Source: Aminobacter aminovorans
GTDB taxonomy: Bacteria; Pseudomonadota; Alphaproteobacteria; Rhizobiales; Rhizobiaceae
DNA length: 64,000 nt
Assembly: GCF_900445235.1 (NCBI RefSeq)
Contig: NZ_UFSM01000001.1
Span: 2,681,501-2,745,500, forward strand
Reading direction: 5' to 3'
Below the pieces are notes generated by a model. The model had not been told where the DNA came from and did not search any database. It saw only the letters and a list, made by a program, of their open reading frames with translations. The stretch's first letter is position 1; each line of letters begins with the position of its first letter. This document shows, one piece after another, positions 9,030 to 15,241 of the stretch. Position numbers and translations under genes: made by a program.

Positions 9030-9881
9030 ATGGTCGCAAAGAACCAGAAGCAGGCACTGGCCAAGGTGCTTGTGCACGAGGGTGGTTATGTAAACCACCC
9101 GAAGGACCCCGGCGGCGCCACAAATCAGGGGGTCATCCAGCGGACCTATGATGCGTATCGAAAGGGCAAGAAGTTGCCCATTCGGTCCGTCAAGCAGATG
9201 ACCCCGGTGGAGCGGGATGACATTTACGACCGGCAGTATTGGGACGCGGTCAAGGCGGATCAACTGCCGGCCGGCGTCGACTACGTGGTGTTCGACGGGG
9301 CCGTGAACTCGGGTCCGCAGCAATCCATCAAGTGGCTGCAGCGTGCGCTTCAGCCGGCCTATACGGGCCAGGTCGACGGGGTGATGGGCCTTGCAACACT
9401 CGCCGCTCTCAATGCCACCAACAACCATGACGCCCTTGTCGATCGCATCTGCGACCGCCGGCTGGCATTCCTCAAGGCGCTGCGGACCTGGCGCACATTC
9501 GGCAGAGGCTGGAAGGCAAGGATCGATGGTGTCCGATCCGTCGGCAAGGCATGGGCGAACGGGTCGGACGCGCAAACGTTCGGCTTCGTCGAGGGCGGGC
9601 AGGCAAAGGGTACGATCGAGGACGCGCGGAAAGCGCCCGGCAAAGGCCTCAGTGACGCGGCAACCGGCGGCGGCGTCGGCGCTGGCGGCATCGCCGGCGC
9701 GGTCCAGGGCCTGCAGGAACAGCTCACGCCGTTCTCGGCGGCTGGCGACTGGATCACGAACGTTGTCGTCATCCTTGCCGTTACCGGCGCGGTCCTGACC
9801 ATCGGTGGCCTTGCCTATCGCTGGTATGCCAAGCGGCGCGAAGCCGAGATCAACGACGCGCTCGACCTGGTGACGTCATGA
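9030..9881 (+). CDS. Endolysin: glycoside hydrolase family 108 muramidase with C-terminal membrane segment
   Basis: 283 residues. The start of the domain, VLVHEGGYVNHPKDPGGATN, contains the family glutamate (E17) of GH108 N-acetylmuramidases, and a C-terminal peptidoglycan-binding-3 type region follows (residues about 80-170, GAVNSGPQQSIKWLQRAL). From about residue 236 there is a transmembrane span (NVVVILAVTGAVLTIGGLAY) followed by a basic tail, so the enzyme may be anchored in the inner membrane. A good ribosome site (AAAGGA) precedes ATG 9030. The stop overlaps the next start by ATGA at 9878-9881. It degrades host peptidoglycan at lysis. No signal peptide is evident, so release would depend on a holin or the C-terminal span. 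Confidence 0.88.
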   Translation: MVAKNQKQALAKVLVHEGGYVNHPKDPGGATNQGVIQRTYDAYRKGKKLPIRSVKQMTPVERDDIYDRQYWDAVKADQLPAGVDYVVFDGAVNSGPQQSIKWLQRALQPAYTGQVDGVMGLATLAALNATNNHDALVDRICDRRLAFLKALRTWRTFGRGWKARIDGVRSVGKAWANGSDAQTFGFVEGGQAKGTIEDARKAPGKGLSDAATGGGVGAGGIAGAVQGLQEQLTPFSAAGDWITNVVVILAVTGAVLTIGGLAYRWYAKRREAEINDALDLVTS

Positions 9882-10156
9882 TCATCCCCGGCATCAATTG
9901 GCTGTCGGCTGCGGCCGGCGCGCTCGTCGCCGGCGCGATCGCCTACCAGGTGGGGAGCTGGCGCGGCGCCAGTGCCGGATATGACAAGCATGTCGCGGAA
10001 ATAGCCGCGGCATCACTCAAGGCGGAACTGGAAAGGAAGGGCGACGATGCCAAGCTTCAGGGGCTTTCTGATTTTGATCTGTGTGTGCTTGGGCTTCGCG
10101 GCAACGGGATGCCAGTCGACGCCTGCGACCAGCTGCGCGGGCTTCAGCAAGAATAA
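9878..10156 (+). CDS. Rz-like inner-membrane spanin subunit
   Basis: 92 residues, translationally coupled to the endolysin (ATGA). It has one N-terminal membrane segment (about residues 8-27, LSAAAGALVAGAIAYQVG) followed by a short, charged, helical periplasmic part (HVAEIAAASLKAELERKG). This is the plan of the i-spanin Rz. A separate lipoprotein gene starts inside it in the +1 frame, the classical embedded Rz/Rz1 arrangement. The two subunits bridge the periplasm and fuse inner and outer membranes in the last step of lysis. The helical part is shorter than in lambda Rz, so the assignment leans on gene order and the nested partner. Confidence 0.7.
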   Translation: MIIPGINWLSAAAGALVAGAIAYQVGSWRGASAGYDKHVAEIAAASLKAELERKGDDAKLQGLSDFDLCVLGLRGNGMPVDACDQLRGLQQE

Positions 10157-10262
10157 TCTGTCGCCGGCCGGCACGGTGGCCCTGATCAAGGCAGATCGGG
10201 GCGCCTTTGAACGGGTTGCGGGCAACGACCGAAATGGCCAGCGGCAGGGGTGCTGGGAATGA
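10047..10262 (+). CDS. Rz1-like outer-membrane spanin lipoprotein, nested in and extending beyond Rz
   Basis: 71 residues starting at ATG 10047 inside the Rz gene in the +1 frame, with a good ribosome site (AAGGAAGGG) just upstream. The N-terminus is a lipoprotein signal (GFLILICVCLGFAATGC) with a lipobox ending in Cys22. The mature part of about 50 residues has further cysteines, including a CW near the end. Rz1 proteins are small lipoproteins usually encoded this way, although they are often proline-rich and this one has only two prolines after the lipobox. The stop overlaps the next start as ATGA at 10259-10262, so the lysis cassette is a chain of coupled genes. Confidence 0.72.
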   Translation: MPSFRGFLILICVCLGFAATGCQSTPATSCAGFSKNNLSPAGTVALIKADRGAFERVAGNDRNGQRQGCWE

Positions 10263-10633
10263 CCTTCGATTTCACGATCAACATTGGCACGATGGTTACA
10301 CTGATCGTGGGGTTTGGGGCAGGCATTGCCGCGTGGGTCACCGCCTTGCACCGGATCGCAGGCCACGATGCTAAGCTTTCCGAAAACGCCGTGTCGCTGG
10401 CGACGGCGCATGAAGCGCATAAGCACCTTGCCGAAAGGGTGGAAACCATTCGGGCAAAGGGGGCGCAGGAGCTTGCCGATTTCAAGCTCGAGGTGGCGAA
10501 GAACTACGCCACCAATGCCGCCATCAAGGAAGTCGAAGAGCGGATCGTGGTGGCGATCGACCGGCTGGGCGATCGGCTCGACAAGATCATCGACCGACAA
10601 GACAACCCGGGCAGGGACCGGCGAAGCGCATAA
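10259..10633 (+). CDS. Small membrane protein with coiled-coil domain, lysis cassette
   Basis: 124 residues from ATG 10259, which overlaps the spanin lipoprotein stop (ATGA) and has AGGGG upstream; a GTG at 10250 is less likely. There is one N-terminal membrane segment (about residues 8-30, IGTMVTLIVGFGAGIAAWVTAL), then a long heptad-like helical region to about residue 115 (LAERVETIRAKGAQELADF, VVAIDRLGDRLDKIIDRQ). The family is not known to me. In the lysis cassette it could be a holin partner, an antiholin or another envelope-spanning lysis component. A single span makes it unlike most canonical holins. Confidence 0.65.
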   Translation: MTFDFTINIGTMVTLIVGFGAGIAAWVTALHRIAGHDAKLSENAVSLATAHEAHKHLAERVETIRAKGAQELADFKLEVAKNYATNAAIKEVEERIVVAIDRLGDRLDKIIDRQDNPGRDRRSA

Positions 10634-10752
10634 GGCTGACCGCGCTAGAAGCTTGGCAGCTCCAGAGCGAACTGGATCGCAAGCTGGTCATCAGCGGGAT
10701 CATCCTGGCAATCGTCGCCTTCATGATGGGCGGCGGCTTCAAACTGCCGTAA
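10630..10752 (+). CDS. Possible 40-residue membrane protein with ATA start
   Basis: Below usual ORF length limits. The frame ending in TAA at 10750-10752 encodes TALEAWQLQSELDRKLVIS and then a hydrophobic span (GIILAIVAFMMGG) with a short tail, which looks like a real single-span membrane protein. No ATG, GTG or TTG occurs in frame between the upstream stop at 10411 and a pair of ATGs deep inside the span. The codon in the expected place is ATA at 10630, overlapping the previous stop as ATAA, which mirrors the ATGA couplings upstream. Either ATA is used or an ATG was lost and the gene is dying. Holin-like function is speculative. Confidence 0.35.
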   Translation: MRLTALEAWQLQSELDRKLVISGIILAIVAFMMGGGFKLP

Positions 10753-10801
10753 CGGCAGAAGAATCGTGGTAGCCTGACAGCGTTCACACACTCCCATCCC
10801 T

Positions 10802-10835
10802 AGCCCCGCTGCCGAAAGGTGGTGGGGCTTTTTCT
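10802..10835 (+). terminator. Rho-independent terminator of the lysis operon
   Basis: AGCCCC at 10802-10807 pairs with GGGGCT at 10824-10829 around an inner stem (GC-rich, GAAA loop), followed by TTTTTCTT. It lies 50 nt after the last lysis ORF and would end late transcription of the prophage. The T-run is only on the plus-strand side. Confidence 0.8.
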
Positions 10836-11044
10836 TATGGCTGCAAGCTTTCGCGCAGGGCGGCGGTCAACTCGTCTTCTGTTTTCAAACCGGAGGTGGT
10901 GAAAAGGCGCAGGAGTTTTGAGGCATGGCTCTCGCGCTCTTCGTCGGTGGCACCTGAAGGCAAGGTAGCCTCATACACCCGGGCGATTAGATCCAACTCA
11001 CCTGGCGTGAATACACCGTAATCGGTGAGAACTTTTTGTAGCAT
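10835..11044 (-). CDS. Small hypothetical protein
   Basis: 69 residues, predicted all helical (VLTDYGVFTPGELDLIARVYEATL, then ESHASKLLRLFTTSG). ATG 11044 has a strong ribosome site (GAGGGAA) at proper spacing, and the gene stops exactly at the edge of the lysis terminator, so it is convergent with the lysis operon. I do not recognise a named family; small proteins of this type are frequent in rhizobial genomes and may be regulatory. No DNA-binding helix-turn-helix is obvious. Its presence inside the inferred prophage limits suggests an accessory gene expressed separately from the late operon. Confidence 0.6.
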   Translation of the reverse strand: MLQKVLTDYGVFTPGELDLIARVYEATLPSGATDEERESHASKLLRLFTTSGLKTEDELTAALRESLQP

Positions 11045-11118
11045 TCACTTTCCCTCATTTGCGAGGGCTGCTGTACGCCCGCATTCGCAGAGGCAGCCTA
11101 TCCGCGAGCGGATGAATT

Positions 11119-12003
11119 TCAAGGGGTGAGGATTTCCACCACTGTTGCATGCCGAAGCTTTTCTTCGCCGCGTAGATGCTTCGCCATGACCTTCAACACC
11201 GGTTGAACCGGCACCGCAGCCTTGTTACCGGCGCCGATGGGCGTCGCGAAGTGGCTTGTGTGCAGATATTCCAGCGCCTGCCACAGCTCGTCGCGCCTGG
11301 CCTGTGCGATAGCCGGAATGGCGCGGCCGACATAGTGAAGCGTAGTGTCGGTCTCCTCGGCCAGCAGCAGGGAGGGGGCGGCGCCGCGCTTTCGCTCATA
11401 GCCGATGACGACGAATTCGCCCGTCGTGTAGACCTTCGTCTTCTTCCAATCCGTGCTGTCGCCGCTGCGATAGATGCTGGCGCGGCGCTTCGAGACGACG
11501 CCTTCAAGGTCCAGGAGCTCGACCTCGGCAAAAAACTTCGCTCCGGATCCTTCGAAATGGTCGCTGAACTGAAGGCGCGATGACTGCCGGCGGTCGCCGA
11601 GCAGGTCGCGCAGCCGCTGCCGGCGATCGTCGCAGCGCTGCTTGCGAATGTCGTTGCCGTCGAGTCCGAGCAGGTCGAAGGCGTAGAAGACCAGGCTGGC
11701 GTTTTCCCATCTGATGGCGCTGGCAAGCTTCTTGAAATCAGAGCGGCCGGTTTGATCCTGCACCACCATCTCGCCGTCCAGAATGGCATCGCGCCTGACC
11801 AGGTCGCGCGCGTCCGAAAGCACTGTCTGGTACTTCGGCGACCAGTCGTGGCCATTGCGGGTAAAGGCGCGAGCCTTCCCGCCGCTCAGATGGATCTGCG
11901 TGCGGTAGCCGTCATATTTGATCTCATGCGTCCAGGCGTCGCCCTCAGGTGGCTTGTCGACCAGCGTCGGAATGCAGGGCGGGATGAAGACGCCGGCCGC
12001 CAT
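11119..12003 (-). CDS. ATP-dependent DNA ligase (LigD ligase-domain / LigC type)
   Basis: 294 residues. Motif I is HEIKYDGYR with K29 as the adenylated lysine. Other nucleotidyltransferase motifs are visible: GEMVVQD (motif III region), FYAFDLLGLDG (IIIa), LEGVVSKR (IV) and DWKKTKVY (V). An OB-fold occupies roughly residues 190-285. Length and motifs match the stand-alone ligase domain of LigD as found in rhizobial NHEJ ligases, without polymerase or phosphoesterase domains. No Ku gene is in the window. The start codon overlaps the stop of a 51-residue ORF as TGATG. It lies in the cargo zone of the prophage, so it may assist phage DNA circularisation or repair; that is inference. Confidence 0.9.
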   Translation of the reverse strand: MAAGVFIPPCIPTLVDKPPEGDAWTHEIKYDGYRTQIHLSGGKARAFTRNGHDWSPKYQTVLSDARDLVRRDAILDGEMVVQDQTGRSDFKKLASAIRWENASLVFYAFDLLGLDGNDIRKQRCDDRRQRLRDLLGDRRQSSRLQFSDHFEGSGAKFFAEVELLDLEGVVSKRRASIYRSGDSTDWKKTKVYTTGEFVVIGYERKRGAAPSLLLAEETDTTLHYVGRAIPAIAQARRDELWQALEYLHTSHFATPIGAGNKAAVPVQPVLKVMAKHLRGEEKLRHATVVEILTP

Positions 12004-12158
12004 CAGCGGCGAGGCCTCTTGCTGGTCTGGCCCAGCGAGACCTCTTGGGCGACCAGCAGCGCAGTCACGATCTGGTAGGACAGATTTCGCTCGTCGATAG
12101 CATCGGCCTGGCGCTTGGCCTCGGCGAGAAGCTTCATGATTTCATCGATCGTGGACAT
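12003..12158 (-). CDS. 51-residue ORF coupled to the DNA ligase
   Basis: A short frame from ATG 12158 to TGA 12003-12005. It encodes a charged helical peptide (MSTIDEIMKLLAEAKRQADA, then LSYQIVTALLVAQEV) ending in a basic tail (SKRPRR). Its stop overlaps the ligase start (TGATG), the arrangement expected of a translationally coupled upstream gene. I know no family for it. The regular spacing of hydrophobic residues suggests a short amphipathic helix that could mediate protein contact. Confidence 0.5.
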   Translation of the reverse strand: MSTIDEIMKLLAEAKRQADAIDERNLSYQIVTALLVAQEVSLGQTSKRPRR

Positions 12159-12178
12159 CGCAACCCCGCCGTCCATCA

Positions 12179-12427
12179 TCACCGCGGCATCTTACCAGCA
12201 ATGTAGATCCGGTTGTGGTGTTTGTTGCCGCACTGAGTGCAGCGAAGAAAATCGCTCGCAAAGCGCAGAAAACGGATCTGTGCGCGCCGTTCTAGCCTGG
12301 CTCGGTCGAACGGCCCCTTGTGACTGCAGCAGGCGCATCGTCCGCCCAAGACCCACCATTCGGCAATGTCGTCGAGCTTGATCTCGTAATAGGCCTTCCC
12401 GACGAGGGCCGAGCATTCCATTTCCAT
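12179..12427 (-). CDS. Small zinc-ribbon protein
   Basis: 82 residues. Two CxxC knuckles, CACC near residue 31 and CTQC near residue 63, separated by about 30 residues, form a probable zinc ribbon; the second is in the context DFLRCTQCGNKHHNRI. The first half contains YYEIKLDDIAEWWVLGG. Similar small proteins occur in rhizobial phages and genomes, and their function is unknown; nucleic-acid binding is the usual suggestion. The gene is in the same direction as the 51-residue ORF and ligase, with a 20-nt gap, so these may form one unit. Confidence 0.6.
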   Translation of the reverse strand: MEMECSALVGKAYYEIKLDDIAEWWVLGGRCACCSHKGPFDRARLERRAQIRFLRFASDFLRCTQCGNKHHNRIYIAGKMPR

Positions 12428-12511
12428 AGCGGCCTCCAGAGTGTGTGAGGTCGCCGCACGCGGAGGGATTTATTCCTGCCGGCTGGTCCGGTCAATTGAC
12501 AGAACGCGCCG

Positions 12512-12793
12512 ATGTTCATATTTCGTTCGCCCATGGCCGAGTGGACTGTTCAAAGATTGATCGATAAGCGCATGACAGTGACGGCGTACTGTCACAACTC
12601 GCGCTGCAATCACCACAAGGTGCTCGACCTGCTCGCCATACGCGACAAGCTCGGCCCGGATGCGCCGGCCATGGCCGATGATCTGACGCCAAAACTTCGC
12701 TGCGAAAAGTGCGGAGGGAAGGCAGTCGGGCTGATCTATTCCCCGCCAACGACGGACGTTAATCCCTATGCCCGGAATTCGAACGGCCACTGA
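12512..12793 (+). CDS. Small cysteine-rich protein, probable zinc binding
   Basis: 93 residues from ATG 12512; an internal ATG at 12533 (MAEWTVQRLIDKRM) is equally possible, since neither start has a clear ribosome site. Cysteines occur as a CHNSRC pair near residue 27 and a CEKCGGKA knuckle near residue 64, with adjacent histidines (NHHK), giving a likely four-ligand zinc site. The protein is divergent from the zinc-ribbon gene at 12179-12427 and convergent with the nuclease gene, with no space between the stops. Short proteins with this pattern are widespread in rhizobia and have no known function. Confidence 0.6.
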   Translation: MFIFRSPMAEWTVQRLIDKRMTVTAYCHNSRCNHHKVLDLLAIRDKLGPDAPAMADDLTPKLRCEKCGGKAVGLIYSPPTTDVNPYARNSNGH

Positions 12794-13177
12794 TCACCCG
12801 CACCAGGGTCGCTTGACCTTCGGCCTCCAGATCATCGCATGGCCCTCTGCCAGCAACACATTCTCAGCCAGCCGCCCATCCGATAGCCTGATGCGCACCA
12901 GTGGCCGGCGGGGGGAGGTCCTATCCCGCTGACCGGTGTCCTCGATCCTCAAGCCGGGATCTTGGATAAGCTCGGCCAGGCGCTTCTTCGCCTCTCTCCC
13001 AAGCATCCGCTCGCGCTCGCATTTGGCGCGGCCGATCTCGGGCGTGTCGATCCCTGTCTTGAACGGAACGCCGTCGCCGATCAGGCGCATGTTCTGGCCG
13101 TTGCAACGGATGGTGTCGCCGTCGACTGCGGTGAGGGTGGAACAGGAGAGGATGGTGGCGGCGAGGAGCCCAATCAT
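12794..13177 (-). CDS. Secreted staphylococcal-nuclease-like (thermonuclease) protein
   Basis: 127 residues. The N-terminus (MIGLLAATILSCSTL) is a short signal or lipoprotein-like segment. It is followed by TAVDGDTIRCNGQNMRLIG and GIDTPEIGRAKCERE, which carry the OB-fold strands and conserved Asp and Thr-Pro-Glu positions of SNase-family proteins, then a C-terminal LAENVLLAEGHAMIW helix. Such proteins cleave or bind nucleic acids outside the cytoplasm. It is the last gene before the inferred prophage end and so is probably prophage cargo. Catalytic competence cannot be judged by eye because the central Arg-Glu region is variable. Confidence 0.75.
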   Translation of the reverse strand: MIGLLAATILSCSTLTAVDGDTIRCNGQNMRLIGDGVPFKTGIDTPEIGRAKCERERMLGREAKKRLAELIQDPGLRIEDTGQRDRTSPRRPLVRIRLSDGRLAENVLLAEGHAMIWRPKVKRPWCG

Positions 13178-13485
13178 TTAGGCGTGCGCTGGATAATCTC
13201 AAATGCCGATTTCAAATGAGTGCTCCCCCAAATCCGAGCCTCGAAATAGCCGCCTGCGAGGTTTCTCGGTGCGGGGAGTGTCGCGAATTCGCAAATGAAA
13301 TCAAGGGCCGGTTTCCGCCCGCACTTTTGGGTAAGACGTTGAAAAATAAAGAAAGTGGCACAATTCTCGACCGCACCAGTCACTCCCAAGCGGAAATATC
13401 CGCTTCTCCGGCCAGACGCGCCGGCAGGCTAAAAAGCCGGAAGCTCCTCAATCATCAAATATATGCAGGGTGTTGGCGGCCTTTT
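13178..13485. other. Intergenic stretch containing the inferred right prophage boundary
   Basis: About 308 bases without a gene I can support. The AT content is higher than around it. It contains the tRNA 3'-end fragment at 13364-13378 and, just outside it, a perfect hairpin (AAGCGGA, loop AATA, TCCGCTT; 13388-13405) that could be the old terminator of the tRNA gene. A second short inverted repeat (GGCT, AAAA, AGCC) lies near 13427-13440. The open frames crossing this region have no family features and poor codon use. Confidence 0.5.
13364..13378 (+). other. attR-like tRNA 3'-end fragment (probably tRNA-Leu)
   Basis: TTCTCGACCGCACCA reads as the end of a T-stem, a seven-base 3' acceptor strand (CGACCGC), discriminator A and encoded CCA. 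No matching 5' acceptor (GCGGTCG) or tRNA body precedes it, so it is a displaced end and not a gene. I recall the same ending in rhizobial tRNA-Leu genes. It separates phage-type genes on the left from ordinary chromosomal genes on the right, as expected for an attR made by integration into a plus-strand tRNA whose intact copy lies to the left of the window. Confidence 0.65.
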
Positions 13486-14238
13486 TTAAGGCTCTGTCTG
13501 AACTGCTGCCGTCAGATCGGCCATCCACAAGCCGCCGTCATCATGATGTGGCGGCGCGTAGGCGCGGCCCGGCGGAATCGTTTCGAAGCGGGCGCCTGTT
13601 TCGTCGGCAAGATAGTCGTAGCCGATCGGCTGGTCGCGAAGCTGCGGATCGAGGTGATTGGAAAGATCGCGGCGCGCCGCACGCCTGACCGGGGCAATCA
13701 TCTTGAGGTGATAGAGGTTCAGGTCGCAACGGCGCTCGAGATAGCGGCCGTCGCGCGGATACCAGCATGCATGCATGCCACGATCGGGCAATTCGGCAGC
13801 GTCAAAGGCCGGGAAGAGCCGGTAGCGGACCTTCTGGCCCCAGATGCCATCGACGCGGTAGGCGTCTGCCTCGTAGAGTTCGCGCAGGTTGAAGCCCCAG
13901 GCTGTCGGCTTGCGCGGGCGCAACAGCTTGCGGATGGCGGTAGCAGCACCGCTCTCGAAGCGCTCGTCCGGATCCATCGCCAGAATCCAGTCCGCGCCGG
14001 CCGTGCGTGCGGCGCCAATGAGGGTTCGCTGGCGCTCGAACTCGCTGCTGACGATCCCCGTGGAGGCGCGATCGTCCAATGCAACCCAGCCATCGACGAT
14101 CGGATCGATGTTGGCGAGCAGGTCGGGCACCAGATGCGCATCGTAGCGGTAGCTGAAAACGGCAAGTACCGTCTGCGGGCGGCTGAAAAGACCGCGCCAG
14201 CCCCGTGGCTGCCGTTTGTTGATCTTGACGGTGATCAT
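13486..14238 (-). CDS. Glycosyltransferase family 2-like protein
   Basis: 250 residues. The N-terminal half has the GT-A pattern: a first strand (TVLAVFSYRYDAHLV), an ALDDRAS segment, and ADWILAMDPDERF, whose DPD matches the metal-binding DxD site. The C-terminal half carries RYRLFPAF and LERRCDLNLYHLKMI, typical of family 2 enzymes that recount an acceptor. The start overlaps the stop of the next upstream gene by ATGA (14235-14238), so both enzymes are made together. It probably adds a sugar to a surface polysaccharide or lipopolysaccharide; donor and acceptor cannot be told from sequence. It is the first chromosomal gene after the inferred prophage end. Confidence 0.75.
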   Translation of the reverse strand: MITVKINKRQPRGWRGLFSRPQTVLAVFSYRYDAHLVPDLLANIDPIVDGWVALDDRASTGIVSSEFERQRTLIGAARTAGADWILAMDPDERFESGAATAIRKLLRPRKPTAWGFNLRELYEADAYRVDGIWGQKVRYRLFPAFDAAELPDRGMHACWYPRDGRYLERRCDLNLYHLKMIAPVRRAARRDLSNHLDPQLRDQPIGYDYLADETGARFETIPPGRAYAPPHHDDGGLWMADLTAAVQTEP

Positions 14239-15143
14239 CGGCGCGTCTCGTGTCGGCTGAGCGGCGCGACGACCGATCTGTCCCTGTTGTCGGCAGCCAT
14301 CAGCACGCCGGCAGCCTTGGCAAACAGGCTGAGCCGCAGGATGGGCATGGCCCGCAGTGTCTGGATCAGTTCGTCGCCTGAAAGCCCCGCCATGGCCAAC
14401 TGGCGAGCAGGGCGGTGCTGGCGCAGCACGTCGCGGGCGATCTTGCGCAACGGCTTGCCGGAAAGCCGGTGCATTTCGCGGCCGTAATTGGTGCCGCGCT
14501 GATACTGGTCGACGAGCAAGCGCAAGATCCTCGTTTCGTTGAGGTGGACCGTTCTAATGTCGCCGTCCCAGGCCGGCTTGAGCTCGGCGGGCAGGCGCTG
14601 CAGGAATTCGCTGTCCTCGCCGGTCGCCATCGTCTCGTCGTAGAGGCCGTGGCCCCTGAACAGGCCGCGCTCGAAGGAGGCGCCATAGCGAATCGCCTGC
14701 TCCTCCGGCAATCCGGGCAGGCGGCGCATGAACAGACTGAGATGGGCGGCGCAAGCGACCAGATTTTGCGGCTTGCTGTTGATCACAGCACTGGCGACGA
14801 CAGGCGCCCCGGCCTTATGGCGTGCAAGGCGGCGCTCGACCCAGCCGGGTGCGGCGCGGCAATCATCGGCGAGGAAGGCGACGTAGGGCGCCCTGGTTCG
14901 TTCGATGCCGCGGTTCCTGGCGGCGCCGACATAGAGGCGCTCTTCGAACTCGACGAAGGGGACGTCGAGACCGTTGCGGCGCAGCAGGGCGCCGACATCA
15001 CCTCCGCCGGAATTGACGACGAGGATTTCGGTCGCCACCGATTGCCCGCTCAACGAGCGGACGGCACCGACGATTTCCGCCGGTGCCCGGTAGCCGATGA
15101 CGATGGTGGCAAGTTCTGGGGCAGATTCTGGCTGTGACGACAT
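14235..15143 (-). CDS. Glycosyltransferase family 2 protein
   Basis: 302 residues. The GT-A start is clear: ATIVIGYRAPAEIVGAVRSL, then ILVVNSGGGDVGALL, ERLYVGAARNRGIE and APYVAFLADDCRAAPGW, in which ADD occupies the metal-binding DxD position. A second motif, TGEDSEFLQRLP, matches the catalytic ED of family 2. The C-terminal 100 residues are helical and basic. It is the upstream member of a two-gene unit with the glycosyltransferase at 13486-14238. The role in surface glycan synthesis is inferred from family only. Confidence 0.8.
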   Translation of the reverse strand: MSSQPESAPELATIVIGYRAPAEIVGAVRSLSGQSVATEILVVNSGGGDVGALLRRNGLDVPFVEFEERLYVGAARNRGIERTRAPYVAFLADDCRAAPGWVERRLARHKAGAPVVASAVINSKPQNLVACAAHLSLFMRRLPGLPEEQAIRYGASFERGLFRGHGLYDETMATGEDSEFLQRLPAELKPAWDGDIRTVHLNETRILRLLVDQYQRGTNYGREMHRLSGKPLRKIARDVLRQHRPARQLAMAGLSGDELIQTLRAMPILRLSLFAKAAGVLMAADNRDRSVVAPLSRHETRR

Positions 15144-15241
15144 TCAGTGCGCGCATGTTATCCACGATACACTGCGATCGTCCCTTCGCAATTCAGGGAC
15201 GATAACACACATTCCGTCGCGCTCAAGTAATGCCGACTGCC

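Noticed and set aside
11119..12003. A bacterial non-homologous end-joining system around the LigD-type ligase.
   Set aside because: No Ku gene and no polymerase or phosphoesterase domain is present in the window, so only the ligase can be claimed.
1..13380. A gene transfer agent instead of a prophage.
   Set aside because: The region has a lysis cassette with spanins, cargo genes and a tRNA-type attachment fragment. Those fit a temperate phage; the typical GTA gene set is not recognisable in the visible part.
13216..14487. A 423-residue open frame on the plus strand crossing the prophage end and the first glycosyltransferase.
   Set aside because: It runs antisense to a glycosyltransferase with clear motifs and crosses the attR-like site and hairpins. 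Composition is that of a shadow frame.
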